Positions 37,601 to 52,600 are shown, counted from the stretch's first letter. The stretch: 64,000 nt of DNA from Actinosynnema sp. ALI-1.44 (GCF_001984155.1 NZ_MTQO01000042.1:186001-250000); one strand, 5' to 3'. The notes: generated from the letters alone by a model not told the origin. A program made the numbers and translations.

Positions 37601-40600
37601 CGAGAGCATCCAAGTACGAGTTCGCCGCCGCGTAGTTCGCCTGCCCAGCATTGCCGAACACACCCGCGGCCGATGAGAACAACACAAACCGCGACAACCC
37701 CAGGCCCAGGGTGGCCTCATGCAGATTCCACGCCGCATCAACCTTCGGCCCGAAGACCTTGCCGACCTGCTCAGCAGTAAGGGACTCCAGCATCCCGTCG
37801 TCCAGCACACCAGCCGCATGAACCACCGAGGTCACCGGCAGACCCACAGGCGCCAGCCCGAGGACCATCTCGACCTGCGCACGATCAGCCACATCCGCCG
37901 CAGCCACCACCACCTGCACACCACGGTCACTGGCCCACTGAACCAACTCAGCCATGCCAGGGGCATCACCACCACGACGACTGACCAACACCAAACCGGG
38001 CACGCCCTGCTCCACCAAGTGCCGGACCACCACACTGCCCAAGGCACCGGACGCACCCGTCACCAGAACAGAACCCTCACCCCACCCACCGCCCGCGCTC
38101 GCGGATACAGAATTCAGGCGAGCTGAATACAGAACACCACCACGCAAAACAAGCTGCGGCTCGCCAGTGGCCACGACCTCAGCGAGATCGAGACTGTCCA
38201 GATCCGCAGGGGTGTCGGTGTCCACCAGAACGAACCGGCCCGGGTGCTCCGACTGCGCCGACCGCACCAAACCCCACACGGCAGACCCAGCCAGATCAAC
38301 GATCTGGTCACCGTCCAATGCTGCGACCGAACCTGAGGTCGCCACCACCAGAACACCCTCACCAGAACGCAACCACTCCTGCAACTCTCCCAGAGCCCAC
38401 ACCGTACGAACCCGCACATCAGAATCACCAATCGCACGCAACAACGTGCCACCGACATCCCCAGCCACCACAGACACCGGCGACCACGACACCGCAAACA
38501 AAGAATCCACACGCGCCTGCAAGGACGCAGCATCAAGCGCACGCGTGACCAACGAATCCACCGTGACGATCGGGGCACCCGTGGAATCTGCCAGGGCGAT
38601 CGACCCGTCGGCGCTCAGGCGTACCCGAGCATGAGTCGAGCCAATCGCGTGAACGGCAACACCCGACCACACAAACGGCAACGAAGGCCCCTCAACGCCA
38701 TCGGAAGACCGCACCACCAACGAATGCAACGCAGCATCCAACAAAGCCGGATGAACCCCGAAACCCTCCACATCACTGGAATCCTCAAGCGCGATCTCGG
38801 CGAACACATCCCCACCACGACGCCACACCGCCCGAACACCCTGAAACACCGGCCCATACGCCAACCCACCCACAGCAAGGCCCTCGTAGAAACCATCCAG
38901 CGACACCGACTCGGCACCGGCAGGCGGCCACTCCACCAGCCCTTCCCCAACACCAGCACCACTGGCCAGCGTGCCAGTCGCATGGTGCGTCCATTCCTGC
39001 TGAACACTGTCCTCAGGCCGAGAATACATGTCGACGCCACGACGACCGGTCTCGTCTGGTTCTCCAACGACGACCTGCACATGCACCGCACCGGCATCAG
39101 GCACAACAAGCGGGGTCTGCAAAGTCAGTTCCTCGACCAGGTCACACCCGACCTCATCACCCGCCCGCACCGCCATTTCAACGAACGCGGTTCCGGGCAG
39201 CAGCACGACTCCGGCCACCAAGTGATCAGCAAGCCATGCCTGTTCGCGCAACGAGATCCGACCGGACAGCACCACACGGTCCGAGTCCGCCGACGCCATC
39301 ACCGCACCCAACAACGGATGCTCAACCGCACCCAGTCCCGCGGTCGCCACATCACCACGAGATCGCCCAGCGATAGGCCAGAACCGCTGCCGCTGGAACG
39401 CATACGTCGGCAACTCAACCCGAGACGGCTTGTAAGGCGCGAAGAACGCCTCCCAATCCACAGTCACCCCGTGGGTGTGCAGACGAGCCAACGCCTGCAC
39501 AAGCTCGGTTTCGGTGTCACGGCCACGACGCAAGGACGGAATGAAGGCCACGTCGCCGGAAACGTTGTCCGGCCCCATCGCCGACAACACCGCATCCGGC
39601 CCGATCTCCAAAACTGTGCCCACATCCGCCGCAAGAGTCGCGATGGCATCCGCGAACCGGACAGGCTCGCGAACCTGACGTACCCAGTACTCGGGGTTAC
39701 CCCACTCGTCAGTGACCACAGCACCGGTCACAGTCGAAACCCCGCTGAGACTCGGTGTTCCAAATTCGATATCTGAGATCGCGACAGCGAAGTCCGCCAA
39801 CATCGGCTCCATCAACGCCGAATGGAACGCATGACTCACCCGCAACCGGCGAGTCTTCACACCTCCCGCAGCCAAAGCGTCCGCCACTGCGGTGACCGAT
39901 GCTTCAGGGCCAGAGAGCACCACCGAGGACGGCCCGTTGACCGCAGCGATCGACACACCATCCACCAACAACGGGGTAACGGTCTCCTCGCTGGCGGCAA
40001 CGGATACCATCGCGCCACCTTCAGGCAACGCCTGCATCAACCGAGCACGCGCAGACACCAGAACACACGCGTCCTCAAGCGACAACACCCCAGCGACATG
40101 GGCGGCAGCAATCTCACCGACTGAGTGCCCCGCGACAACCTCAGCCTTCAGGCCCCACGCCTGCAACTGCCGCCACAAAGCCACCTCAACCACGAACAAC
40201 ACCCGCTGTGCGACCCCAGTCGGATCAACCACCGCCTCCGGATCAGTCACCACCGACGGGTCAAGACCCATCAGGACACAGATCTCGTCCACGGTTTCGG
40301 TGAACACCGGGAAACGGCCATACAACCCAGCAGCCATCCCAGCCCACTGCGCACCCTGGCCCGTGAACACCACACCAACCTGGCCGGAACCCCTGACCGC
40401 ATCGACGGAGTCCAGCCCAGCCAGAAGCTCGTCCCGCGCAGAACCCACCACAGCGGCACGCTGTTCCAGGGACGCACGAGAAGTCAGCAGCGAGTACGAA
40501 ACGTCCACAGCGGACAGCTCAGGTCGATCGCCGACGAAGGACTTCAAACGCAGTGCCTGTGCCGCCACCGCTTCCGGCGTCCTACCCGACAGGACCCACG

Positions 40601-43600
40601 GCACCACACCAGCGGCAACCGGCTTCCGCTCAGCCACCGCGCGACTGCCGGGAGCCTGTTCCAGAATCACGTGTGCGTTCGTGCCACTGATCCCGAACGA
40701 CGACACAGCAGCCCGGCGCGGACGACCCGAAGGCTCCCAAACACGCGACTCGGTCAGCAGTTCGACGTTGCCCTCGGCCCAGTCGACGTGTGGTGTCGGC
40801 TCATCCACGTGCAGCGTTCGGGGCAACACACCGTGCCGCATCGCCTGCACCATCTTGATCACACCGGCAACACCAGCGGCCGCCTGGGTGTGCCCGATGT
40901 TGGACTTGATCGACCCCAGCCACAACGGATCCCCGTCGCGATCCTGGCCGTACGTCGCCAGCAAGGCCTGTGCCTCGATCGGGTCACCCAGCGTCGTGCC
41001 AGTACCATGCGCCTCCACCACGTCCACATCGGACGCGACAACACCGGCGTTCGCCAGGGCCTGGCGGATCACCCGCTGCTGGGAAGGACCGTTCGGCGCT
41101 GTGAGCGTGCTGGACGCGCCGTCCTGGTTGACCGCGGAACCCCGGACAACCGCGAGGATCGGGTGGCCCAGTCGCCGTGCGTCGGAGAGGCGCTCCACCA
41201 GGAGCATGCCGACGCCCTCGCCCCACCCTGTCCCGTCCGCGGCGCCCGCGAAGGACTTGCAGCGGCCGTCGGCGGCCAGGCCGCGCTGACGGCTGAACTC
41301 GACGAACGTGTTCGGAGTGGCCATCACCGTCACACCACCGGCCAAGGCCATGGTGCACTCGCCGTTGCGCAAAGCCTGCGCAGCAAGGTGGAGGGCCACC
41401 AGCGAGGACGAACACGCCGTGTCCACCGTGACGGCCGGGCCTTCCAGGCCGAACGTGTAGGCGACCCGGCCCGACAGGATGCTGCCCGCGGACCCGGAGC
41501 CGACGAAGCCCTCGGATGAGTCCTTCGCCTGGGTGACGACCTGGCTGAAGTCGTGGTACATCACGCCGGCGAACACGCCGGTCCGGCTGCCGCGGACCGA
41601 CTTCGGGTCGATTCCGGCCCGTTCGAAGGCCTCCCAGGTGGACTCCAGCAGGAGCCGCTGCTGCGGGTCCATCGCGGTTGCCTCGCGGGGGGAGATCCCG
41701 AAGAACTCGGAGTCGAACTCGTCCGCGCTGTGGAGGAATCCGCCCTCACGGGTGTAGGACGTGCCCAGGTGGTCGGGGTCGGCGTCGTAGAGCGCTTCGA
41801 GGTCCCAGCCGCGGTTGTCCGGGAACAGCGAGATCGCGTCCCGTCCTTCCGCCAGAAGCTGCCAGAGTTCCTGCGGCGAGGTGACGCCGCCCGGGTACTG
41901 GCACGCCATGCCGATGATCGCGATCGGCTCGTCGGCGCTCGCCTTGACACGGACCGGGGCCTCGGTGCGCTCCTCGGCTCCGACCAGCTCACGCTCGAGG
42001 AAACTCGTCAGCACATCGGGATTGGGGTAGTCGAAGATCAGCGTCGCGGGCAGCCGGACGCCGGTCGCGGCACTCAACCGGTTGCGCAGGTCCACCGCGG
42101 TCAACGAGTCGAAACCGATCTCGCCGAACGAGCGCGCCGGATCCACCTGCCCGGCCCGTGCGAAGCCCAGCACCGTGGCGGTTTCCGCGCACACCAGCTC
42201 CAGCAGCAGAGCGTGTGCCTCGGCGGAACCCACCCTGCTCAGCCGGGTGGCGAGCTCGGTGTCCGCTTGACGGGCACGACTGGTCCGGCGGACAGGCCGA
42301 CGCACCAAACCCCGCAGCAACGCGGGAACTTCGGCGGCTCCGGCGGCCAGGTCGACATGCGCCGGAACCCACAGCCCGTCGGCACTGGTGGCGTCGAAGA
42401 GGGCCATGCCCTCCTCGTCCGTCAGGGCGCGTCCGGTGCGAGCGAGACGCCGCAAGTCACCTTCGCTGAGCGTGTCGCCCATGCCGCGCTGCCACAGACC
42501 CCAGGCCAGGGAGGTTCCCGGCAGGCCTCGCGCGACCCGGTGCGCGGCGAGTGCGTCCAGGAAGGTGTTCGCCGCCGCGTAGTTGCCCTGCCCGGCGTTG
42601 CCGAACACGCCCGCGGCCGACGAGAACAGCACGAACCGCGACAACTCCAGGCCCAGAGTGGCCTCATGCAGGTTCCACGCCGCGTCGACCTTCGGCGCAA
42701 GCACCTCATCGACCTGCTGCGGGGTGAGGGATTCCACGATCCCGTCGTTCAGCACACCGGCGGCGTGCACCACCGAGGTCACCGGCAGACCGGCAGGCGC
42801 CACCCCCAGGACCATCTCGACCTGCTCGCGGTCAGCCAAATCCGCGGCCGCGACAGTCACCTGCACACCACGGTCACTGGCCCACTGGACCAGCTCAGCC
42901 ATGCCAGGGGCGTCGCCACCCCGACGGCTGACCAGCAGCAGGCCCGGCACGCCCTGCTCAACCAAGTGGCGCACCACCACGCCACCCAGGGCACCCGATG
43001 CGCCCGTGACCAGGACTGAACCCTCACCCCAACCACCATCAGCAGCCGGGGAAGCAGGGGTCAGGCGAGCCGCGTACGGAACACCACCGCGCAGCACGAG
43101 CTGAGGCTCATCAATGGCCACGATCCCGGCGAGGTCGAGTGTGTCGAGCGCCTCAGGAGTGTCGGTGTCGAGCAGGACGAACCGGCCTGGGTGCTCGGAC
43201 TGCGCCGACCGCACCAGACCCCACACGCCCGAGCCCGCGAGGTCGTCAACCTGGTCGCCGTCCACTGCGGCAACCGACCCAGTGGTCGCCACCACCAGCA
43301 CGCCCTCGCCGGAGCGCAGCCACTCCTGCAATTCGCCCAGCATCCACACTGTGCGGTCACGTACCGACCCCGCGTCAGAGGCACGCAGCAGCGTGGCAGC
43401 ACCATCTCGACCAGCTGCGGCAGAGACAGGAGTCCACGTCAGGGTGTAGAGGGACTGCGGGGCGCGGTGGCGGAGCTGGCCGGGAGCGAGCGTCCTCGAC
43501 AGCAGGGAGTCCACTGTGGCCAGTTCCACACCTGTGCTGTCAGCCAGCAGCAAGGCGCCGTCAGCGCGGGCATGCACCCGCAGACTGGACGCACCGCTGG

Positions 43601-46600
43601 CCTTGAGCACAACGCCGCTCCACGAGAAGGGCAGCAACGGACCTTCCTCGTTCGCTTCGTCTTCCTTCAGCAGAAGCGGGTGCAGGGCGGCGTCGAACAA
43701 CGCGGGGTGAATCCCGAACGCACGCGCTTCACTGCTCAGGGAATCCTCGATGGCGACCTCCGCGAAGAGGTCGTCGCCTCGTCGCCATGCCGCCCGCAGC
43801 CCCTGGAACAACGGCCCGTACGCCAGACCGTGCTCGGCAACGCCGTCGTAGAACCCGTCCACGGAAACCTGCTCGGCCCCGGTCGGTGGCCAGTCCGTCA
43901 GGCCGTCCCCCACTCCGGCGGTGCCGGTGGTGAGGGTGCCGGTGGCGTGGTGGGTCCACTCTGGCTGGACGGTGTCCGCAGGGCGGGAATAGATATCGAT
44001 GCCGCGCCGCCCAGCCTGGTCGGGTTCGCCGATGGCGACCTGGAGGTGCATCGCACCGGCGTCCGGCAGGACAAGCGGGGCCTGCAAGGTCAGTTCCTCG
44101 ATCAGGTCACACCCGACCTCGTCACCAGCCCGCACAGCCATTTCGACAAACGCTGTACCCGGCAACAGAACCATCCCGGCGACCACGTGATCACCAAGCC
44201 ACGGCTGCTCCCGCAAAGAAATGCGGCCCGAGAGCGTCACACGGTCCGAGTCGGCCGAGACTGTGACCGCGCCCAACAGCGGGTGCTCGACCGCGCCCAA
44301 TCCCGCAGTGGCCACGTCACCGCGCGATCGCGACACGGACGGCCAGTACCGCTGCCGCTGGAACGCGTAGGTCGGCAGCTCGACCCGAGCCGGGCGGTAC
44401 GGTGCGAAGAACGCCTCCCAATCCACCGACGCCCCGTGGGAGTGCAGCCGCGCCAACGCGTGGACCAGGTCAGTTTCGGTGTCACGGCCCCGGCGCAGGG
44501 TCGGGATGAAGACCACGTCGTCGGAGACGTTGTCCGGTCCCATCGCCGACAACACCGCGTCCGGCCCGACCTCCAGAACCACGCCAGTGTCAAGAGTCTT
44601 GACAGCATCAGCAAACCGCACCGGCTCACGAACCTGACGCACCCAATAACCCGGATCACTCCACTCATCCGTGACCACCGCACCGGTCACCGTGGAAACC
44701 CCAGCGAGACACGGTATCCCAAAATCGATACCCGAAATCGCATCAGCGAAGTCCGCCAACATCGGCTCCATCAACGCCGAATGGAACGCATGACTCACCC
44801 GCAACCTGCGAGTCTTCACACCCCGCTCCACCAGAAGACCGGCAACCTGATCCACTGCGGCCTCGACACCGGAAAGCACCACCGAGGCCGGGCCGTTGAT
44901 CGCCGCGATCGACACACCCTCCACCAACAGCGGAGTAACAGTGTCCTCACTGGCAGCGACAGCGACCATCGCGCCACCCTCAGGCAACGCCTGCAACAAC
45001 CGAGCCCGCGCGGAAACCAACACACACGCGTCTTCGAGAGACAGCACTCCGGCAACGTGAGCAGCGGCGATCTCACCGACCGAGTGCCCGGCGATCACGT
45101 CCGCCCGCAGACCCCAAGCCTGCAACTGCCGCCACAGAGCCACTTCGATCATGAACAACACCCGCTGCGCGACCCCGGTCGGATCGACCACCGCATCCGG
45201 ATCAGTCACCACAGAAGACTCAAGCCCCATCAGCGCGCAGATCTCGTTCACAGCCTCCGTGAACACCACAAACCGGCCATACAACCCAGCGGCCATCCCA
45301 GCCCACTGCGCACCCTGACCCGTGAACACCACACCAACCCGACCAGAACCACCAACCACGTCCATGGAGGCCAAGCCGAACAGAAGCTCGTCACGCGTAG
45401 GGCCTACAACAGCGGCCCTCTGATCCATGGCCGCACGGGAAGTTGCTAGCGAATAGGCCACATCCACTGCGGACAACTCGGGGCGGTCCTCCACAAACGA
45501 CCGCAGCCGTAGAGCCTGCGACAGCACGGCCTCCGGGCTCTTGCCCGACAACACCCACGGCACCACACCGGCAACAACCGGTTCAGCAACCGCCGCCGAC
45601 GACACCTCCGGCGCCTGCTCCAGGATCACGTGCGCGTTGGTCCCGCTGAACCCGAACGACGACACACCCGCCCGACGCGGACGACCCGACTCCCAGACCC
45701 GCGCACCGGTCAGCAGTTCGACACTGCCTTCAGCCCAGTCCACATGCGGCGTCGGCTCATCGACATGCAACGTCTGCGGCAACACACCATGCCGCATCGC
45801 CTGCACCATCTTGATCACACCAGCAACACCAGCAGCCGCCTGCGTATGACCGATATTCGACTTGATCGAACCCAACCACAACGGCTCAGTACGATCCCGG
45901 CCGTAGGTCGCCAACAAAGCCTGCGCCTCGATCGGATCACCCAAGGTAGTGCCGGTTCCGTGCGCCTCCACGACGTCCACTTCAGACGCCGACACACCCG
46001 CGTTCACCAACGCCTGCCGAATCACCCGCTGCTGCGACGGACCATTCGGCGCCGTCAAACCATTCGACGCACCATCTTGATTGATCGCCGAACCCCGCAC
46101 CACCGCCAAAACCCGATGCCCCAACCGCTGAGCATCCGACAACCGCTCCACCAGCAGCATGCCCACGCCCTCCGACCAGCCGGTGCCGTCCGCCGCGGCC
46201 GCGAACGGCTTGCAGCGGCCGTCGGCGGACAGCCCGCGCTGACGGCTGAAGTCGATGAACGTGTCCGGGGTCGCCATCACCGCAACGCCTCCGGCCAGCG
46301 CCATGGTGCACTCACCACTACGCAGAGACTGGACCGCCCAATGCAACGCCACCAACGACGACGAACACGCCGTATCCACCGTCACCGCAGGACCCTCGAA
46401 CCCGAACGTGTAGGAAACACGACCCGATGCGACGCTGTTGGAGTTGCCGGTGACCAGGTAGCCGCCGACCTCGTCGAGCATCCCGTTCATCTGGGTGCCG
46501 TAGTCGTGGTAGCTGACTCCGGCGAACACGCCGGTCCGGCTGCCGCGCGCGGCCGACACGTCGATCCCTGCCCGTTCGAACGCCTCCCATGCGACCTCCA

Positions 46601-49600
46601 GCAGCAGTCGTTGCTGCGGGTCGGTGGCGATCGCCTCGCGGGGCGAGATGCCGAAGAACTCCGGGTCGAAGTCCGCGACCTCCGGTAGGAAACCGCCTTC
46701 GCGGGTGTAGGTCGTGCCGGGGCGGTCGGGGTCGGCGTCGTAGAGCGAGCCCAGGTCCCAGCCGCGGTCCTGGGGGAAACCGGAGATCGCGTCGCCGCCG
46801 GTGGTCACCAGGCGCCACAGGTCGTCGGGGTTGTCGATCCCGCCGGGGTAACGGCAGGCCATGCCGATGATCGCGATGGGTTCGTCGGCGCCGCTCACCG
46901 TGACCGCGACGGGGGCGGTGGTTTCCTGGTGCTCGTCGAGCAGTTCCGCGCGCAGGAGTTCGGTGAGCGCGACCGGCGTCGGGTAGTCGAAGACGAGGGT
47001 CGGGGGCAGCCGCAGACCGGTCGCGGTGATCATGCGGTTGCGCATCTCCACGGCGGTCAGGGAGTCGAAGCCCAGGTCCTTGAAGGCGCGGCCGTCGTCG
47101 ATGCCGTCGGTGCCGGAGTAGCCCAGCACCATGGCGATGTTGGTCCGGATCAGCTCGAGCAGCACCTGGTCCTGCTCGGCCGCGGACAGGCCCACCAGTC
47201 GCTGCCGGATGCCGGTGGCCGATTCCGCGGCGGTGTCGACGACCCGGCGTCCGGTGGTGCGCACGAGCCCGCGCAGCAGCGGCGGGACGTCCCCGGTGGC
47301 GGGTCCGTCGTCGTCCCCGACGTGCATGGCGACCAGGAACGAGTCCGGCAGGCCGGATGCGGTGTCGAGCAGGGCGAGACCCTCGGCGGTGCCGATGTCA
47401 CGGACACCGGCGCGGGAGATGCGTGCCTTGTCGGCATCGGCGAGGTCACCGGTCATGCCGCTGGCCTCGGCCCACATGCCCCACGCGACCGTGGTGACGG
47501 GCAGCCCGGCCCGGCTGCGGTGCACGGCGAGCGCGTCGAGGAACGTGTTGGCCGCCGCGTAGTTCGACTGGCCACCCGCGCCGAACGTGGCCGCGATGGA
47601 CGAGAACAGCACGAACATCGCCAGGTCGAGGTCACGGGTCAGCTCGTGCAGGTGCCAGGCCGCGTCGACCTTGGGACGCAGCACGGCCTCGACCCGCTGC
47701 GGGGTCATCGACCCGAGCACGCCGTCGTCGAGCACGCCCGCCGCGTGCACGACGCCGGTCAGCGGGTGCGCGGACGGAATCCCCGCCAGCATGGCGGACA
47801 CCGCGTCGCGGTCGGCGACGTCGCACGCCACGACATCGACGGTCGCGCCGAGTGCGGTCAGTTCGGCGGTGAGCTCCGGTGCGGCACCCCGGCGGCTGGT
47901 GAGCAGCAGTCGCCGCACGCCGTGGGTGGTGACCAGGTGCCGTGCGACGTGCCCGGCGAGGACACCGCTGGCGCCGGTGACGAGCACAGTGCCGTCCGGG
48001 TCCAGTGCGCGCGGCATGGTCAACGCGACCTTGCCGATCTGGCGGGCCTGGCTGAGCTGCCGGAACGCGTCAGGAGCTTCCCGGATGTCCCACGCGGTCA
48101 CGGGCAACGGCCGCAGCACGCCGGTCGCGAACAGCTCACGCAGTTCGGTGAGGATCTCGCCCAGCCGGTCCGGTCCGGCCTCGATGATGTCGAAGTTGCG
48201 GTACCAGACGCCGGGGTGGGCGTCGGCGACTTCGGCGGGGTCGCGGACGTCGGTCTTGCCCATCTCGATGAACCGCCCGCCGCGCGGCATGAGCCGCAGC
48301 GTGGCGTCGACGAACTCCCGTGCCAACGAGTCCAGCACGACGTCGACACCGCGACCGCCGGTCGCGCTGCGGAACTGCTGCTCGAACTCCAGGTCACGCG
48401 ACGACGCGATGTGCGTGACGCCGCAGGCCCGCACCGTGTCCTGCTTGGCCGGGCTCGCGGTGGCGAACACCTCGGCGCCTCGGTGCTGGGCCAGTTGCAC
48501 GGCGGCCATGCCGACCCCGCCCGCGGCGGAGTGGATGAGCACGGACTCGCCCGCCGACAGCCCGCCGAGGTCGAACATGCCGAAGTAGGCGGTGAGGAAG
48601 GCGATCGAGGTGGCGGCGGCCTGGGCGAACGACCACCCGTCGGGGATCGTGACGAGCACCCGCTGATCGGTCACGACCAGCGGCCCGAACCCGCTGGGCA
48701 GCAGGCCCATGACCCGGTCGCCCACCTTCAGGCCGGTGACACCGGGACCGACCTCCAGCACGACGCCCGCGCCTTCGAGGCCGGGCGCGGCAGACGCGCC
48801 CGGGTACATGCCGAGCGCGTTGAGCACGTCACGGAAGTTCAGGCCCGCGGCGCGGACCGACACCCGCACCTCACCGTCCACGAGTGGGGCGTCTGCCTCC
48901 GGGAACCCGGTCAGGCGCAGGTTTTCGAGGGTTCCCTTGGCTGCGATGTCGAGATGCCACGCCTGGTCGCCGGTCGGCGGTTGCAGGGCGTCCTTGGGCG
49001 CGACGCGGCCCAGTCGCGGCGCGTACACCGCCTGCCCCCGGACGGCCAGCTGCGGTTCGTCGGTGGCGAGGGCACCGAGCAGGGCCCGGTAGGCGGCGTC
49101 GGACCCGTCGACGTCGGCGAGCACGAGCCGTCCGGGGTTCTCCGACTGGGCGGAGCGCAGCAGGCCCCAGGCTGTGGCAATGGGCAGGTCGACGATCTCG
49201 CCTGGCAGGGCGGCGACGGCACCGCGGGTCATCACAAGCAGCCGCGCGTCGTCGTACTGCTCGGCGGCCAGCCAGTCGCGGACCAGTTCGAGGGTGTCGA
49301 CGGCGGCGGCGTGGGCCAGCTCCGGCACGGACGAGCCGGTGCGGTCGATCCCCGGGCACCAGACGGCGACGAGCCCGGATTCGGCGTCGTTCACCGAGGC
49401 CAGTTCCCGGACGTCGGCGCCGGCGCGCCGGAAAGCGGCGGCGAGGTCGCCGACGGCGTCGCACGTCCCGATCGGGTCCGGCAGCCGCAGCTGGGTCCAG
49501 TCCACTCGGAACAGCGACTCGTGGAACGAGCCGCCGCCACCGGCGAGTTGTTCGGTCGACACGGGACGCATGGCCAGGGACGTGATCGTGGCGACCGGTT

Positions 49601-52600
49601 CGCCGGTCGCGTCGGCGATGTCCAACGCCATCGCGTCGTGGCCGACCGAGACGGCCCGGATCCGCAGCGAGGACGCGCCTGTGGCGTGCAGCGAGACGCC
49701 GTTCCAGGCGAACGGGAGCCACGGCTGGCCGATGTCCTCGACGAACCCGCCGAGTCCGACCGAGTGCAGCGCGGCGTCCAGGACGGCCGGGTGCAGGCCG
49801 AACTCGGCCGCTTGCTCGGCGGCCTCCGGCGGCAGCGACACCTCGGCGAAAACCTCGTCGCCGCGTCGCCACGCGCGCCGCAGGCCACGGAACGTCGGCC
49901 CGTACTCGACGCCGTTGTTGCTGAACCCGTCGTAGAGCCCTTCGAGGTCGAGGACGTCCGCACCGGCCGGTGGCCATGCCGAGAGGTCGGCTCCGTCGGG
50001 TCGTCGCGCCGCCGAGAGCAGGCCGGTGGCGTGCCGGACCCAGTCGGCTTCGGCGGGCGCGTCCTCGGCGCGGGAGTAGACGTTCACCGTGCGCAGGCCC
50101 GCGTCGTCCGGTTCGGCGAGCGTGACCCGCAACTGGACGGCGCCGTCCTCGGGCAGGACGAGCGGGGTTTCCAGGAGCAGTTCCTCGACGACGCCGCAGC
50201 CGGCCTGGTCCCCCGCGCGGATGGCGAGTTCGACCAGCGCGGTGCCGGGCACCACGGTCCGGTCGAGTACGACGTGGTCGGCGAGCCAGGCGGTGGACTG
50301 CACGGAAAGCCGTGCGGTGAAGAGGAATCCTTCCGGCATGGCGATGGTGGCGCCGATCAGCGGGTGGCCCGCGGAGCCGAGACCGAGCCCGGTGGCGTCG
50401 GCGGGGGCGAGCGAGCTTTCGAGCCAGAACCGCTGGCGCTGGAAGGCGTAGGTGGGCAACGGCATCCGGCGCACACCGGTACCGGCGAAGAACTCCCGCC
50501 AGTCCACGGCTGTGCCACGCAGGTGCACGCGGCCGATCGCCTCGATGAGCGCCCGGTCTTCGCTCTTGTCCTTGCGCAGCACGGGGACGAACGCGGCGCG
50601 TTCGGGCGTCGCCAGGCATTCCTGCCCCATGCCGGACAACGCGCCGTCCGGGCCGAGTTCGAGGAACGTCGTCACGCCCTCGTCTTCCAGCGCACGGACG
50701 CTGTCGGCGAACCGGACCGGCTGCCGGACGTGGTTCACCCAGTACTCGGGGTCGCGGAGCTGCTGCGCGGAGGCCACGGCACCGGTCACGTTCGACACGA
50801 CCGGCAGCGTCGGCGCGTGGAAGGTCAGCTTCTCCACCACGGCACGGAATTCCGCCAGCATCGGGTCCATCAGCGGCGAGTGGAAGGCGTGGCTGACCCG
50901 CAGTCGCCGGGTCCGCACACCGCGTCCCGACAGCTCCGCCTCGACAGCGAGTACCGCGTCCTCGGCACCGGAGACGACCACGGATTCCGGGCCGTTGATC
51001 GACGCGATCGCGACCAGGTCGGTGTTGTCGCCGATGATCGCCAGCACGTCCTGCTCGCTGGCCCGCACCGCCACCATCGCGCCGCCCGCGGGCAGCGCCT
51101 GCATGAGCCGCCCCCGGGCCGTGACCAACGCGCAGGCGTCTTCCAGGGACAGCACTCCGGCCACGTGCGCGGCCGAGATCTCGCCGAGCGAGTGGCCCGC
51201 GACGAAGTCCGGCCGCACGCCCCAGTTCTCCACCAGGCGGAACAACGCGACTTCCAGTGCGAACAACGCGGGCTGCGCGATGCCGGTCGGGTCGAGGTCC
51301 GCGGCGTCGTCGAAGATCACCGCCGGGTCGAGCCCCAGCAGTCCGCACGCCTCGTCGAAGGCCGCCGCGAACACCGGGAAGACCGCGTGGAGTGCGCGGC
51401 CCATTCCCGCGCGCTGGCTGCCCTGACCGGTGAACAGCAGTGCCAGCCGTGGTTCGGCGGGAACGGTGTCCCGCGGCACGGTGCCGGTGTCCTCGGCGAG
51501 CGCGGTGAGGCCCGCTTTCAGCTCAGCGAGGTCGGCGGCGACCACGACGGCACGGTGGTCCAGCGCGGCCCGGGTAGTGGCCAGCGAGTACGCGAAGTCG
51601 GCCAGTGGCGTGCCAGGGCCGATGTGACGCACCAGTTTCGCCGCCTGGTCACGCACCGCACCGGGGCCACGGCCCGAGACGACCACCGGCACCAGCGGCA
51701 GCGCCCGCGTGGCCTGCTCGGCTTCCGGTGTCTCCTCGGGGACGTCCTGCTCGATGATCGCGTGCGCGTTGGTGCCGCTCACGCCGAACGACGACACGGC
51801 GCCCCGGCGGGGCCGCCCGGTCTCCGGCCACGGGACCGGTTCGGTGAGCAGGCTGACCTGGCCCTCGGACCAGTCGACGTGCGGCGTGGCGTCCTCGACG
51901 TGCAGGGTCTTGGGCAGGATGCCGTGCCGGATCGACATCACAGTCTTGATCACGCTCGCCACGCCCGCGGCGGCCTGGGCGTGCCCGAAGTTCGACTTGA
52001 TCGACCCGAGGTGCAGCGGCCGCCCACCGGCGCGGTTCTGCCCGTAGGTCGCCAGCAGCGCCTGCGCCTCGATCGGGTCGCCGAGCACGGTTCCGGTGCC
52101 GTGCGCTTCGACGGCGTCGACCTGGTCGGCGGTCAGCCGGGCGTCGGCGAGTGCCTGCCGGATGACGCGCTGCTGCGCGGGCCCGTTCGGGGCGGTGAGG
52201 CCGTTGGACGCACCGTCCTGGTTGATCGCCGAACCGCGCAGCACGGCGAGCACCTGGTGGCCCTTGCGGCGTGCGTCCGACAGCCGTTCCAGCAGCACGA
52301 GCCCGACGCCTTCGGCCCAGCCGGTGCCGTCGGCGGTGGCGGCGAACGAGCGGCACCGGCCGTCGGCGGCGAGCCCGCCCTGCCTGCTGAACTCCACGAA
52401 CACCGCGGGTGACGCCATGATCGACACGCCACCCGCGATGGCCATCGACGACTCGCCCGCACGCAGCGAACGAGCCGCGAGGTGCAGCGCGACCAAGGAC
52501 GACGAGCACGCCGTGTCGATGCTGACGGCCGGGCCTTCCAGCCCGAACGTGTACGAGACGCGGCCCGACAACACGGCGCTGAGCCCGCCCGTCATCAGCA

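Noticed and set aside
46929-52412. Plus-strand open frame of 1,827 codons
   Set aside because: It is antisense to module C1. Its translation is low-complexity, rich in Arg, Gly, His and Gln, and shows no domain. High GC makes stop codons rare on the opposite strand.
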